From Chitinophaga pinensis (GTDB taxonomy: Bacteria > Bacteroidota > Bacteroidia > Flavobacteriales_D > Crocinitomicaceae): a stretch of 64,000 bases of DNA. Positions within the stretch are counted from its first letter, which is position 1, and each line of letters starts with the position of its first letter. The DNA is taken from NCBI GenBank assembly GCA_945863605.1, contig CAMAZP010000008.1, forward strand, positions 1-64,000, in the 5' to 3' direction. Shown piece by piece: positions 32,157 to 40,973 of the stretch. Position numbers and translations under genes: made by a program. The notes beneath the pieces were generated by a model. The model saw nothing but the letters and a program-made list of their open reading frames with translations, did no database searches and had not been told where the DNA came from.

Positions 32157-32189
32157 AAACTGTCGTGAGTATTTGCGGCAGTTTTTTTT
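32157..32189 (+). terminator. Rho-independent terminator after hppD
   Basis: AAACTGTCG and CGGCAGTTT pair over nine bases (one G-T) around a ten-base loop, followed by a run of eight T. Confidence 0.85.
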
Positions 32190-32229
32190 AGTGAATAAAA
32201 TTCAATGCTTAAATTAAATAAGATTTTGT

Positions 32230-32237
32230 TATATTTG
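32230..32237 (+). promoter_or_regulatory. -7 promoter element of tRNA-His
   Basis: TATATTTG followed by CAC fits TAnnTTTGC and lies 15 bases before the tRNA. Confidence 0.55.
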
Positions 32238-32252
32238 CACCCACCAAAAAAT

Positions 32253-32330
32253 GGAGATTGTAGCTCAGTTGGTTAGAGCGCCGGATTGTGGTTCCGGAGG
32301 TCGCGGGTTCGAGACCCGTCTTTCTCCCCA
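32253..32330 (+). tRNA. tRNA-His (GTG anticodon)
   Basis: The cloverleaf is visible: D arm GCTC...GAGC, anticodon stem CCGGA/TCCGG with loop TTGTGGT (anticodon GTG), T arm GCGGG/CCCGT with loop TTCGAGA, and an encoded CCA end at 32328-32330. The extra G(-1) at 32253 opposite C73, the hallmark of histidine tRNA, is encoded. The acceptor stem pairs at positions 1-4 and 7, but positions 5 and 6 are both T opposite T (32258-32259 against 32321-32322). Confidence 0.9.
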
Positions 32331-32336
32331 AAATTA

Positions 32337-32367
32337 AAAGGTCGATGAAAAATCGGCCTTTTTTTTT
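32337..32367 (+). terminator. Rho-independent terminator after tRNA-His
   Basis: AAAGGTCGAT and ATCGGCCTTT pair over ten bases (one G-T) around GAAAA, followed by a T run to 32367. It may also stop transcription of the convergent gene at 32393-33784. Confidence 0.85.
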
Positions 32368-32392
32368 CAAAAAAAAAAGCAAAGACCTAATT

Positions 32393-33784
32393 TTATTTTC
32401 CCTTTGCTTTAAAAACAATAATTATTGTATAAAACATAATTTTCACATCTAAAGCCAAATTTCTATTTTTTAAATAAATCAGGTCAAATTTCATTCGCTG
32501 AAGCATTTGTTCAACATTTTCTGCATAACCATATTTAACCTGCCCCCAAGAAGTAATTCCAGGTCGAACTCGATTTAAATGAAGGTATTGTGGCTCAATT
32601 TTCACAATTTGATCAATATAAAATTGCCTTTCTGGGCGAGGCCCGACTAAAGACATATCGCCTAATAATACATTTATAAACTGTGGGAACTCATCAAGTC
32701 GTGTTTTTCGCATAAATCGACCAATTTTTGTAATACGCGGATCATTAGAAGAAGAAAGTTGAGGACCTGACAACTCTGAATTAACATACATTGTTCTAAA
32801 CTTGATAATTTTAAATTGTTGCCCATTCAATCCTACACGTTCTTGCAAAAATAAAATTGGGCCTTGTGATGATAATTTTACAGCAATTGCACTGAAAATA
32901 TAAAATGGAATTAATAGGATAACAGCAATAAATGATAAGACAATATCCATTACCCTTTTAATTGCTCGTTGCCAATATGGCATCGGATCAGACGATATTT
33001 CAATTAATAATGCTCCATAAATATTTGTCATTTTAACTGACCCAGCCAAAATTACATACATATCAGGGAGGACTTTAATTTTTGTAGTTCGGTCATCAAT
33101 TCTTACTAATATATCTTTTAATCGATCATGGTCTGAACTTTCAATAGCAATGATGACTTCCTCTATTTCATACTTTTTAATAAGTTCCTCCAAATCAATA
33201 TACTTCCCTAAATTTGGAATAAAATCTTTCAGTAAATTATCTACACCATTTATGTTAACGTAACCAATAAACTCGTTTACATTTTTTGAAAGATTGATTA
33301 ATTCTTGATAAATTTCTAAAGCTTTTTCATTTCCGCCAACAATCAACGTTTTAAAACCTTGACCTTTTTTTCTAACTGTTGAAACTAAAATTGTAGTTAG
33401 AATTAACCGAGTTGTAACAGCACTTGAAAAATGAATTCCAAAAAGTAATAAAAATGCTTGATAATAATCTTGATAGCTTCTTACATCATCATCTAACAAA
33501 AGCGTGAAAAAAATCAGAATACTACCAGCTAAAGATGATAAAAAAGTCATATTCAAAATACGAATTCTGAACATTCGCCTTGTTTCGTAATAGGTTCCCT
33601 GTAATGCATATAGTAACATCCAAGCAAGCGGAATGAAAACAATACCAAGGTATAAATTTATCTCCAACTCAAAGTCTTGTTTTTCAATAATCGTTTTGCG
33701 AAGGTAAAAAAATAGTGACCAAGAGAAAAGTGCCGTAATCCAATCGACAATTATAAATAATACAGCCCAATTTTTACCTCTCAT
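32393..33784 (-). CDS. Polyprenyl glycosylphosphotransferase (WcaJ/WbaP family)
   Basis: A 463-residue initiating enzyme for exopolysaccharide or O-antigen that transfers a sugar phosphate from a nucleotide sugar to undecaprenyl phosphate. Four N-terminal membrane helices and a CoA-binding-like Rossmann domain (TLIVGGNEKALEIYQEL) come first; the C-terminal catalytic part shows ERVGLNGQQFKIIKFRTM, RLDEFPQFINVLLGDMSLVG and PRPERQFY. The sugar is not decidable. The start at 33784 is an ATG; a GTG two codons earlier overlaps the stop of the upstream gene and is also possible. It is the last of three coupled genes starting with the Gfo/Idh oxidoreductase. Confidence 0.92.
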   Translation of the reverse strand: MRGKNWAVLFIIVDWITALFSWSLFFYLRKTIIEKQDFELEINLYLGIVFIPLAWMLLYALQGTYYETRRMFRIRILNMTFLSSLAGSILIFFTLLLDDDVRSYQDYYQAFLLLFGIHFSSAVTTRLILTTILVSTVRKKGQGFKTLIVGGNEKALEIYQELINLSKNVNEFIGYVNINGVDNLLKDFIPNLGKYIDLEELIKKYEIEEVIIAIESSDHDRLKDILVRIDDRTTKIKVLPDMYVILAGSVKMTNIYGALLIEISSDPMPYWQRAIKRVMDIVLSFIAVILLIPFYIFSAIAVKLSSQGPILFLQERVGLNGQQFKIIKFRTMYVNSELSGPQLSSSNDPRITKIGRFMRKTRLDEFPQFINVLLGDMSLVGPRPERQFYIDQIVKIEPQYLHLNRVRPGITSWGQVKYGYAENVEQMLQRMKFDLIYLKNRNLALDVKIMFYTIIIVFKAKGK

Positions 33785-33786
33785 TC

Positions 33787-34656
33787 TCACTGAAAATGTA
33801 TAACCTTTATGTTGTCTATTAAAATGATTCCTTCTGTATTTCCTTCATCTAGAGAGGCAATAAATGATTGTGAAAAAACACTTCCAGAGGGAGAATTACC
33901 AATTAATTCTCTTAAATCAATGTATATTTTTTTCCAAACAGTGACTTCAGGTTTTTGAGCATTTAATCTTATATTCAGATTATTTGTTGTAGATTCAGAA
34001 GTTACATATAAAAGTCCTGTTGTTAGATTATTAGTTACTTTATAATCAATTTCTAAATAGCATTCTTGTCCTTTTGGTAAAATCATATAAGGTTCACTTG
34101 TAAAAGCTATCCAAGTTGAATCTTCAGCATTTAGTACTACTTTTCCGTATGCATTGCCATTAAACCACTGTAAGTTTGTATTGTCGGTATTAATATTAGC
34201 AGCCGATGTATTTGGATCATCAGTGATTTGAAAACTAGCATCTTCAAAATCTTCTACCCAGAAATTTAAATTTTCTTTATATTGAGTAGTTGGATTAATT
34301 GTAAAAACTTGATTTTTGACTAATGTACCATTGATTACATACTCTTTTAAAAATGGATAGATTTTTTTTGTTGCAGATATTCCATTGTTCTTAATTGCAG
34401 GAAATATTTTGAAGGTCACATTACCCTCCTTTAAGATTGGTATTTTGAATGGAACTTGAAAAACACCTATTACCTCATCGTTAATGTAGACCCAAGCTTC
34501 ACTAATGTTTTCTGTTAATTCTCCTTCTTCTAAAGACAAGCTTGGATTGGCACTAATAGTCCACTCATTTACTTGTAACCAAGATGGATCGGGATTATTT
34601 TTAACACAGGCACTAAACAGAAAAAATAAACTCAATAAATAAAAAAATAATCGCAT
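33787..34656 (-). CDS. Lipoprotein with carbohydrate-binding-like fold
   Basis: A 289-residue lipoprotein: MRLFFYLLSLFFLFSAC has a lipobox FSAC with the lipidated Cys. The start is the ATG at 34656; an upstream TTG is ignored. The mature part has a short N-terminal strand region (WTISANPSLSLEEGELTEN) followed by a jelly-roll-like C-terminal domain (about 130-289, WVEDFEDASFQITDDPNTSA to EGIILIDNIKVIHF) of the type that binds sugars or ligands on the cell surface. It overlaps the sugar-phosphate transferase gene and follows the Gfo/Idh gene by about 35 bases, suggesting a role in the same polysaccharide pathway. Not recognised as a named family. Confidence 0.75.
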   Translation of the reverse strand: MRLFFYLLSLFFLFSACVKNNPDPSWLQVNEWTISANPSLSLEEGELTENISEAWVYINDEVIGVFQVPFKIPILKEGNVTFKIFPAIKNNGISATKKIYPFLKEYVINGTLVKNQVFTINPTTQYKENLNFWVEDFEDASFQITDDPNTSAANINTDNTNLQWFNGNAYGKVVLNAEDSTWIAFTSEPYMILPKGQECYLEIDYKVTNNLTTGLLYVTSESTTNNLNIRLNAQKPEVTVWKKIYIDLRELIGNSPSGSVFSQSFIASLDEGNTEGIILIDNIKVIHFQ

Positions 34657-34691
34657 AAAAATCAAACGATATAGAATATAAATTATTGTCT

Positions 34692-35678
34692 TTAAAAATG
34701 AATTGATGATTTTTCCAATTTTGCTAATATACCATAAGCTACTTCCATTGCTGAATATCCATCTTCAACAGAAACTATTGGATGTTTTTTGAAAGTAATA
34801 GCGTTATGAAATGACTTCAACTCTTCCTTTATTGCATTGATTTCTGCTAATTCAGGTTTATCAATTAAGATTTTTTTACGCTTGTTATCTTTTCCGATTT
34901 CCAAAATAATATCAAATGGATCTGGTTCTCCTTGAACATCTTGAATACTTACAACTTCTAATTCTTTTGTCAAAAAATCGACACTTATATAAGTGTCTTT
35001 TTGAAAAAATCGAGATTTACGCATATTTTTCAATGATATTCTTGATGCGGTAAGATTAGCAACACAACCGTTTTCAAATTCTAATCGTGCATTAGTTATA
35101 TCATGTGAATCACTTACGACCGCAACCCCTGAAGCAGCAATACTTTTAACTCTTGATTTAACCACACTTAAAATAATATCCAAGTCATGAATCATTAAAT
35201 CTAAAACAACTGGAACATCTGTACCTCTCGGATTGAATTGCGCTAAACGATGCGTTTCAATAAACATTGGATTTTTCAAATAGGGTAAAGCAGCTTGAAA
35301 TGCAGGATTAAAACGTTCTACGTGACCAACTTGTACGACAACTTCAGCTTCAGTTGTTAACATAACCATTTTCTTTGCCTCTTCCATCGTTTCAGAAAGT
35401 GGCTTTTCTATAAAAATATGTTTTCTAGCACGTAAAGCTTCAATAGCACATGAGTAGTGACTTATTGTTGGGGTAACTATATCTAAACAATCAACCTCAT
35501 TTATTAAATCGAATATGCTATCAAATGATTTTATATTAAATTGATTTTCAACACTTTGTGCATTAATTGAATCAGCATCATAAAAACCAACAAATTCGAA
35601 AATTTCATTAAGTTCTAAAAGCAAACGTATGTGTATTTTCCCTAAATGCCCAGCTCCAACAACTCCTATTTTCAACAT
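34692..35678 (-). CDS. Gfo/Idh/MocA family oxidoreductase
   Basis: A 328-residue NAD(P)-dependent sugar oxidoreductase counted from the ATG at 35678 (MLKIGVVGAGHLGKIHIRLL), which begins the Rossmann fold directly; an upstream start would add a hydrophobic stretch of doubtful meaning. ALRARKHIFIEKPLSETMEE contains the EKP motif with the catalytic Lys, and the C-terminal alpha/beta domain holds VVLDLMIHDLDIILS. The substrate could be a UDP-sugar-linked hexose or an inositol-type compound. The next two genes are polysaccharide related, which favours a nucleotide-sugar role. Confidence 0.85.
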   Translation of the reverse strand: MLKIGVVGAGHLGKIHIRLLLELNEIFEFVGFYDADSINAQSVENQFNIKSFDSIFDLINEVDCLDIVTPTISHYSCAIEALRARKHIFIEKPLSETMEEAKKMVMLTTEAEVVVQVGHVERFNPAFQAALPYLKNPMFIETHRLAQFNPRGTDVPVVLDLMIHDLDIILSVVKSRVKSIAASGVAVVSDSHDITNARLEFENGCVANLTASRISLKNMRKSRFFQKDTYISVDFLTKELEVVSIQDVQGEPDPFDIILEIGKDNKRKKILIDKPELAEINAIKEELKSFHNAITFKKHPIVSVEDGYSAMEVAYGILAKLEKSSIHF

Positions 35679-35749
35679 GTTATTTTTTATTTTTAAAATT
35701 AACAGCATAAATAAAACAATAAACACCTTGTTCAATAACTTTTCAACAT

Positions 35750-35782
35750 AAAAAAAGCCATTAATCTTTCGACCAATGGCTT
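35750..35782 (-). terminator. Rho-independent terminator of the thrS-infC-rpmI-rplT operon
   Basis: On the minus strand AAGCCATT and AATGGCTT pair over eight bases with a twelve-base loop, followed by a T run. It lies 21 bases after the rplT stop. Confidence 0.85.
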
Positions 35783-35802
35783 CTGCTGATATAGTTTGAA
35801 AT

Positions 35803-36150
35803 TTATTTATTTACTGCGTCTACGATTGCTTTGAACGCATCTGGATGATTCATTGCTAAATCTGCTAAAACCTTACGGTTAAGTTCGATTCCACTTTTGT
35901 GAACACCTCCCATAAATTTAGAATAGCTCATTCCATATTGACGAACACCCGCATTAATACGAGTAATCCACAAAGAACGGAAATTTCTTTTCTTTTGTTT
36001 ACGACCTGAATAAGCGTAAACTAATCCTTTTTCGACAGCATTTTTAGCAACTGTCCAAACATTTTTTCTTCTTCCAAAGTAACCTTTGGCAAGTTTCATC
36101 AAGTTCTTTCTTCTAGCTCTTGACGCAACGTGATTTACTGATCTTGGCAT
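35803..36150 (-). CDS. rplT: 50S ribosomal protein L20
   Basis: A 115-residue ribosomal protein, the last gene of the operon thrS-infC-rpmI-rplT. [20 protein letters not shown] and [19 protein letters not shown] at the N terminus are the L20 extended arm, and [20 protein letters not shown] is the core. It binds 23S rRNA early in 50S assembly. The gene order is the same as in most bacteria. It is followed by a strong terminator. Confidence 0.98.
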   Translation of the reverse strand: MPRSVNHVASRARRKNLMKLAKGYFGRRKNVWTVAKNAVEKGLVYAYSGRKQKKRNFRSLWITRINAGVRQYGMSYSKFMGGVHKSGIELNRKVLADLAMNHPDAFKAIVDAVNK

Positions 36151-36242
36151 ATTTTTAAGTTTTTTAATAAGGAGTGCGGCATTGTTTCAGCGGACTTATG
36201 TACTCGTTATTGGGTTAACAATTTATTAAACCGCAAAGCGGA

Positions 36243-36440
36243 CTACTTCATACAAAGTTGTAATTTGATATTTGATAAATCAGCATCATGTACTAATCCA
36301 GCATGTGTCAAATTACGTTTTCTTTTAGTAGCCTTTTTTGTCAAAATGTGGCTTTTGAAAGCGTGTTTACGCTTAATTTTTCCACTTCCAGTGATTGTGA
36401 ATCGCTTCTTAGCACTAGATTTTGTTTTCATTTTTGGCAT
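36243..36440 (-). CDS. rpmI: 50S ribosomal protein L35
   Basis: A 65-residue basic ribosomal protein. [20 protein letters not shown] and [16 protein letters not shown] are the diagnostic L35 core. It lies 92 bases upstream of rplT and about 110 bases downstream of infC. The spacing leaves room for an L20-type autoregulatory site, but no such structure was identified by eye. Confidence 0.98.
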   Translation of the reverse strand: MPKMKTKSSAKKRFTITGSGKIKRKHAFKSHILTKKATKRKRNLTHAGLVHDADLSNIKLQLCMK

Positions 36441-36523
36441 TTTACTTTTTTTTTTGAGTTAAACTTCTATATCAGCATCTTTTGAATTTAAAATGTAAAA
36501 TGAAGCATGAAATTTAATTTTAC

Positions 36524-36549
36524 ATTTTCAATTTTACATTTTCAATTCT
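36524..36549. repeat. 26-base repeat copy 2 at the 3' end of infC
   Basis: Identical to the copy at 22511-22536. Here it lies just after the infC stop and is preceded by one further ATTTTAC-like unit, so the copy is a longer version of the same tandem pattern. Confidence 0.6.
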
Positions 36550-36550
36550 A

Positions 36551-37096
36551 TTATTTCTTTTTCGAATTAATCATAATAATCATCTTCTTACCTTCTAATT
36601 TAGGTAATTGCTCCACGGCACCAACATCAGCAAGTTCTTGTGCGAATTTCAACAACAAGATTTCACCTCTGTCTTTAAATACAATTGTTCTACCACGAAA
36701 GAAAACGTAAGCCTTAACTTTACTTCCTTCTTCAAGGAATTTACGGGCATGTGCCAATTTAAAATTGAAATCATGATCGTCAGTATTAGGTCCGAAACGA
36801 ATTTCTTTTACAACAACTTTACTTTGTTTTGCTTTTAATTCTTTTTGCTTGCGTTTTTGGTTGTACAAGAATTTCTTGTAATCCATAATTTTACAAACAG
36901 GTGGCTTAGCATTTGGAGAAATCTCAACCAAATCCAATTCATCCTCTGCTGCAAGAGCAATAGCTGCCGTAACAGTCATCACTTTAGGTTCTTCACCTTC
37001 AATCACTAATCGGATTTCCGACGCAATTATTTTTTCATTGATACGGTGTTGAGCTTCCTCAACTCTTTTGACAAACGGTCTCGTATTTTTCCTCAT
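36551..37096 (-). CDS. infC: Translation initiation factor IF-3
   Basis: A 181-residue factor that binds the 30S subunit and checks initiator tRNA pairing. The N domain ([20 protein letters not shown]) is followed by the linker and the C domain ([36 protein letters not shown]). The start is a plain ATG, not the rare AUU codon used by several other phyla for autoregulation. It follows thrS by eight bases and precedes rpmI. The length fits. Confidence 0.97.
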   Translation of the reverse strand: MRKNTRPFVKRVEEAQHRINEKIIASEIRLVIEGEEPKVMTVTAAIALAAEDELDLVEISPNAKPPVCKIMDYKKFLYNQKRKQKELKAKQSKVVVKEIRFGPNTDDHDFNFKLAHARKFLEEGSKVKAYVFFRGRTIVFKDRGEILLLKFAQELADVGAVEQLPKLEGKKMIIMINSKKK

Positions 37097-37104
37097 TCAA
37101 TTAT

Positions 37105-39045
37105 TTAAATTTCTATTGCCAATTCTTTATCAACGGCTGCTTTTACTATTTCTATGAACGCATCTTGTGACATTGCTCCTTTATCTCCTTCACCTCTTTC
37201 TCTTACTGACACTTGATTTTGTTCAAACTCTTTCTCACCAACAATTAACATGAAAGGTATCTTTGCGAGTTCTGCATCGCGTATTTTCTTGCCAATTTTT
37301 TCGTTACGGTCGTCAACGAGACCGCGAATATCGGAATTATTTAGGAATTCTGAAACTTTTTCTGCATACTCATTGTATTTCTCTGAAATTGGAAGCACAA
37401 TAAATTGCTCTGTGGCTAACCATAATGGGAAATCTCCAGCACAGTGTTCTAAAAGTACTGCCACAAAACGCTCCATAGAACCAAACGGTGCACGATGAAT
37501 CATTACTGGTCTATGTTTTGCGTTGTCAGCTCCAATGTACTCAAGTTCAAAACGTTCAGGTAAATTGTAATCCACTTGAATTGTTCCTAACTGCCACTCT
37601 CTTCCCAAAGCATCTTGCACCATGAAATCCAATTTTGGACCATAGAACGCTGCTTCACCATAAGCCACAACTGTAGGTAAATTCTTTTCTTCCGCCGCTT
37701 CAATGATTGCATTTTCTGCTTTCACCCAATTTTCTTCTGCGCCAATGTATTTGGCACGATTTGTTTTATCACGCAAAGAAATTTGCGCTTTGAAATTTTG
37801 GAAATCCAACGTTTTCAAAACGTATAAAACGATATCAATTACTTTTTTGAATTCGGCTTTTACTTGATCTTGGGTACAGAAAATATGAGCGTCATCTTGT
37901 GTAAACCCACGAACGCGTGTCAAACCGTGTAATTCTCCTGATTGTTCGTAACGGTAAACAGTTCCAAATTCTGCAAAACGTGCAGGTAAATCTTTGTAAG
38001 AACGTGGTTTTGATTTGAAAATCTCACAATGATGAGGACAATTCATAGGTTTCAAATAAAACTCCTCGTTTGGATCTGGCGTTTTAATCGGTTGAAATGA
38101 ATCTGCTCCATATTTTTCGTAATGACCTGAAGTCACATATAATTCTTTGTTTCCAATGTGCGGAGTGATAACTTGTTGGTAGCCCGCTTTTCTCTGCGCT
38201 TTCTTTAAGAAATTCTCTAATCGCTCTCTCAAAGCAGCTCCTTTCGGCAACCACATTGGCAATCCTTGTCCAACTTTTTGAGAAAAAGTAAACAATTCTA
38301 GTTCTTTACCTAATTTTCTATGATCGCGGCGTTTTGCTTCTTCAACTTTTTCTAAATATTCTGTCAATTCAGAGTTTTTAGGAAAGGTAATTCCGTAAAT
38401 CCTTGTTAGTTGTTTGTTTTTTTCGTCTCCACGCCAGTATGCACCAGCAATTGAAGTTAATTTAACTGCTTTGATAAATCCAGTATCAGGTATATGTGGT
38501 CCACGACATAAATCCGTGAAATTTCCTTGCGTATAAAATGTAATTGTTCCGTCTTCTAATTCTGATAACAATTCCAACTTATAAGGATCTTGTTTTTCTT
38601 CAAAATAGGCAATTGCTTCAGCTTTAGAGATTTCTTGACGAATGAATTGATTTTTTGCTTTTGCCAATTCTTTCATTTTCGCCTCTACTTTTTCCAAATC
38701 CTTTTCGGTAATGGAATAGTCCATAAAGTCGATGTCGTAATAAAAACCATTCGTTACAGGAGGACCGATTGCCAATTTGATTCCAGGAAAATGAAACTCA
38801 AGCGCTTCCGCCATTAAGTGAGCAGACGAGTGCCACATAGTCGATTTTCCTTCTGCATCGTTCCAAGTCAATAACTGTAGATTGCAATCTTCGGTTATTG
38901 GAAGATTAGCATCTTTTACTGTATCATTAATTTTAGCAGCTAGGACATTTCGTGCAAGCCCTTCAGAGATACTTGCTGCAATTTGTAGTGCTGATGTTCC
39001 CAGTTCATACAAGCGAACGGCTCCATCAGGGAAAGTGATTTGCAT
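37105..39045 (-). CDS. thrS: Threonine-tRNA ligase
   Basis: A 646-residue class II aminoacyl-tRNA synthetase. The start at 39045 ([16 protein letters not shown]) begins the TGS domain directly; the longer frame to 39117 is excluded by the promoter. The editing domain has [18 protein letters not shown] and [17 protein letters not shown], the catalytic core has [16 protein letters not shown] and [13 protein letters not shown], and the anticodon-binding domain closes the protein. It charges tRNA-Thr with threonine and edits Ser-tRNA-Thr. First gene of the thrS-infC-rpmI-rplT operon. Confidence 0.98.
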   Translation of the reverse strand: MQITFPDGAVRLYELGTSALQIAASISEGLARNVLAAKINDTVKDANLPITEDCNLQLLTWNDAEGKSTMWHSSAHLMAEALEFHFPGIKLAIGPPVTNGFYYDIDFMDYSITEKDLEKVEAKMKELAKAKNQFIRQEISKAEAIAYFEEKQDPYKLELLSELEDGTITFYTQGNFTDLCRGPHIPDTGFIKAVKLTSIAGAYWRGDEKNKQLTRIYGITFPKNSELTEYLEKVEEAKRRDHRKLGKELELFTFSQKVGQGLPMWLPKGAALRERLENFLKKAQRKAGYQQVITPHIGNKELYVTSGHYEKYGADSFQPIKTPDPNEEFYLKPMNCPHHCEIFKSKPRSYKDLPARFAEFGTVYRYEQSGELHGLTRVRGFTQDDAHIFCTQDQVKAEFKKVIDIVLYVLKTLDFQNFKAQISLRDKTNRAKYIGAEENWVKAENAIIEAAEEKNLPTVVAYGEAAFYGPKLDFMVQDALGREWQLGTIQVDYNLPERFELEYIGADNAKHRPVMIHRAPFGSMERFVAVLLEHCAGDFPLWLATEQFIVLPISEKYNEYAEKVSEFLNNSDIRGLVDDRNEKIGKKIRDAELAKIPFMLIVGEKEFEQNQVSVRERGEGDKGAMSQDAFIEIVKAAVDKELAIEI

Positions 39046-39064
39046 AACTTTAGAAATTAGATTG

Positions 39065-39072
39065 CAAAGATA
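39065..39072 (-). promoter_or_regulatory. -7 promoter element of the thrS operon
   Basis: TATCTTTG followed by C on the minus strand fits TAnnTTTGC and lies 19 bases before the thrS ATG. Confidence 0.6.
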
Positions 39073-39146
39073 CAATTTAAAAAAAAGGAAAATGAATAAA
39101 GATTTAGGAAATTCCATGCAATACTGATTGCATTATTTTTTAAAAT

Positions 39147-39175
39147 AAAAAAAGGCCGTAAAAAACTTTACGACC
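39147..39175 (-). terminator. Rho-independent terminator after the cyclophilin-FKBP gene
   Basis: On the minus strand GGTCGTAAA and TTTACGGCC pair (one G-T), followed by a T run. It lies 26 bases after the gene's stop. Confidence 0.8.
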
Positions 39176-39201
39176 CTCTAGAATTAAAAAAATTATTTCA
39201 T

Positions 39202-40326
39202 TTAATGTTTGTGACCATCGTGTGAATCGTGATTATGTCCATCGTGATTATGTCCATCATGTTCGTCTTTAGCCGGTGCTTCTACAGATAAAACTTCAAT
39301 GTCAAATACCAAATCAGAGTATGGAGGAATTGCACCTGGGCGACCACCTTTTCCATAAGCTTGAAAATAAGGAATGAATAATTTGGCTTTTCCACCAGTG
39401 CCCAACAAAGCAATACCTTCTTCAAATCCAGCAATCATGCGTTGTTTTTTAAAATTAAAGTCCATTGGTTGGTTTCTATCGCGCGAAGAATCAAACTTTT
39501 TTCCATCAGCCCTTAGAGTCCCTATGTAATGTAGAGATACTTTAGAACCATCAACTGGCTTCAATTTTTTTCCTTTTTTCTCCATTACATAAACCAAACC
39601 TGATTCTGTCATTTTGGCTTTTCTATAAATTTTCTTTACCTCGGCAAACATAAAAGCTTTATATTCCTCTTCCGTCATTGCTGCAATCTTCGCATAAGCT
39701 GCATTTTTCTTGTCTTCCTCTGCTTTTCTTGGTGCATACACTTTATTAAATTCAGCGTTTGCATTCCAGTTTTGTGCTTCAGCTCCAACACGAACAATTT
39801 TAATAGATTCAATTTTGTCACCTTGTTGCACAGCATCAACAATATCTTGTCCTTTAATTACGTGACCAAAAACTGTATGTTTGCCATCTAACCAAGGGGT
39901 AGCTTTGTGAGTAATGAAAAATTGACTACCATTTGTTGCTGGGCCAGAATTCGCCATAGATAAAATTCCAGGGCCTACGTGTTTCAATTCAGGTACAATT
40001 TCATCATAGAATTTATATCCTGGATCGCCCGTTCCATCACCTTTCGGACAGCCACCTTGAATCATAAAATCTTTAATAACACGGTGAAAAACAAGTCCAT
40101 TATAGTAGGGTTTAGAAATATTTACAGCGTCAACTTTTAAATTTCCTTCTGCTAAACCAACAAAATTACCAACTGTCATTGGTGTTTTTTGATGTTCCAA
40201 AACGCAAACAATCGTACCTTTTGAGGTATTGAATTCAGCGTAAAGACCTGGGTCGTATGAAGCTTGTTGTGCAAATAAACGAGCAGTTACAAGTGTTAAT
40301 GTTGCTACTAATACTTTAATTTTCAT
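39202..40326 (-). CDS. Peptidyl-prolyl isomerase, cyclophilin-FKBP fusion with His-rich tail
   Basis: A 374-residue exported protein (signal MKIKVLVATLTLVTARLFAQ). Residues 25-185 are a cyclophilin: FHRVIKDFMIQGGCPKGDG, SMANSGPATNGSQFFITHK and WLDGKHTVFGHVIKG hold the catalytic Arg and binding-site residues. Residues 255-350 are an FKBP domain: VSLHYIGTLRADGKKFDSS, GFEEGIALLGTGGKAKLFIP and AYGKGG. The last 24 residues alternate Asp/His/Gly/Asn (DGHNHDGHNHD), a likely Ni/Zn/Cu-binding tail like that of SlyD, encoded by a 15-base tandem repeat. It should speed proline isomerisation in the periplasm. Upstream lies a damaged FKBP gene. Confidence 0.92.
   Translation of the reverse strand: MKIKVLVATLTLVTARLFAQQASYDPGLYAEFNTSKGTIVCVLEHQKTPMTVGNFVGLAEGNLKVDAVNISKPYYNGLVFHRVIKDFMIQGGCPKGDGTGDPGYKFYDEIVPELKHVGPGILSMANSGPATNGSQFFITHKATPWLDGKHTVFGHVIKGQDIVDAVQQGDKIESIKIVRVGAEAQNWNANAEFNKVYAPRKAEEDKKNAAYAKIAAMTEEEYKAFMFAEVKKIYRKAKMTESGLVYVMEKKGKKLKPVDGSKVSLHYIGTLRADGKKFDSSRDRNQPMDFNFKKQRMIAGFEEGIALLGTGGKAKLFIPYFQAYGKGGRPGAIPPYSDLVFDIEVLSVEAPAKDEHDGHNHDGHNHDSHDGHKH
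39217..39264. repeat. Tandem 15-base repeat coding for the His-rich tail
   Basis: ATCGTGATTATGTCC occurs twice in direct succession at 39226-39255, with degenerate partial copies on both sides. It codes for the Asp-Gly-His-Asn-His repeats at the end of the cyclophilin-FKBP protein, and its length can be expected to vary between strains. Confidence 0.8.
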
Positions 40327-40334
40327 TTTTTTAT

Positions 40335-40960
40335 TTATTTAGAAATTCCTAATAATTCAACTTCAAAAACCAAAGGCATAAATGGTTCGATGATACTTCC
40401 AGGCTGTGGATTTGCGCCATAAGCCAATTCTTGAGGGATGTAAAATTTGTATTTTCCACCCACTTTCATCAATTGTAAACCTTCTGTCCAACCTTTGATT
40501 ACTTGGTTAAGTCCAAATTCTGAACTTTTACTTTTGAAGTCGCTGTTGGTTTTTCGCCTGTACCTTCAGTGATAACCTCGTATTGCAAACCACTTGCTGT
40601 AACTTTAATATTTGGCTTTTTCCTGTTTTCAGCCATGAATTTTTCGCCTTCAGCTTTACTGGCTGCATTTTCCTTTTCAGACATAGCTTGTGCCTTATTT
40701 TGAAAATAAGAGTTCATAACTGAATTACTTGGGTCATTACATTTTGGCGGTTTTCCATTGATAACATCTTGAATTGCAGCCAATAAGATTTCAACATTTG
40801 CTTCGCTAAAATCTTTTAAAATACTCGCTCCAATATTTAATCCAACCAAATAAGAAACAGAATCCACTTTATTTGTGATTTTCATTTGAGTTGGCGCTTG
40901 AGCCACAGTGGCACTTGAAAGAAGCAACCCAGCTCCTAAAATAATTAATCCTTTTTTCAT
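40335..40960 (-). pseudogene. FKBP-type peptidyl-prolyl isomerase broken by an internal deletion
   Basis: The first part (from the ATG at 40960, MKKGLIILGAGLLLSSATVA signal) reads the FKBP N-terminal dimerisation domain and reaches GLQYEVITEGTGEKPTATSK, then VKV at the start of the FKBP core, and stops at 40499. In a second frame the rest of the core follows uninterrupted: KSSEFGLNQVIKGWTEGLQL, KYKFYIPQELAYGANP and PLVFEVELLGISK, ending at 40335-40337. About 23 residues that normally follow VKV (the HYxGxLxDGxxFDSS segment with active-site residues) are missing, and the frame is shifted. Short AAAAGT repeats flank the junction near 40518-40535. The product would be a non-functional truncated protein. 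Confidence 0.85.
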
Positions 40961-40973
40961 TGTTTTTACTTTT

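Noticed and set aside
39217-39264. Tandem repeats that might be a CRISPR array
   Set aside because: The 15-base units are adjacent without spacers and encode the His-rich tail of a real protein in frame.
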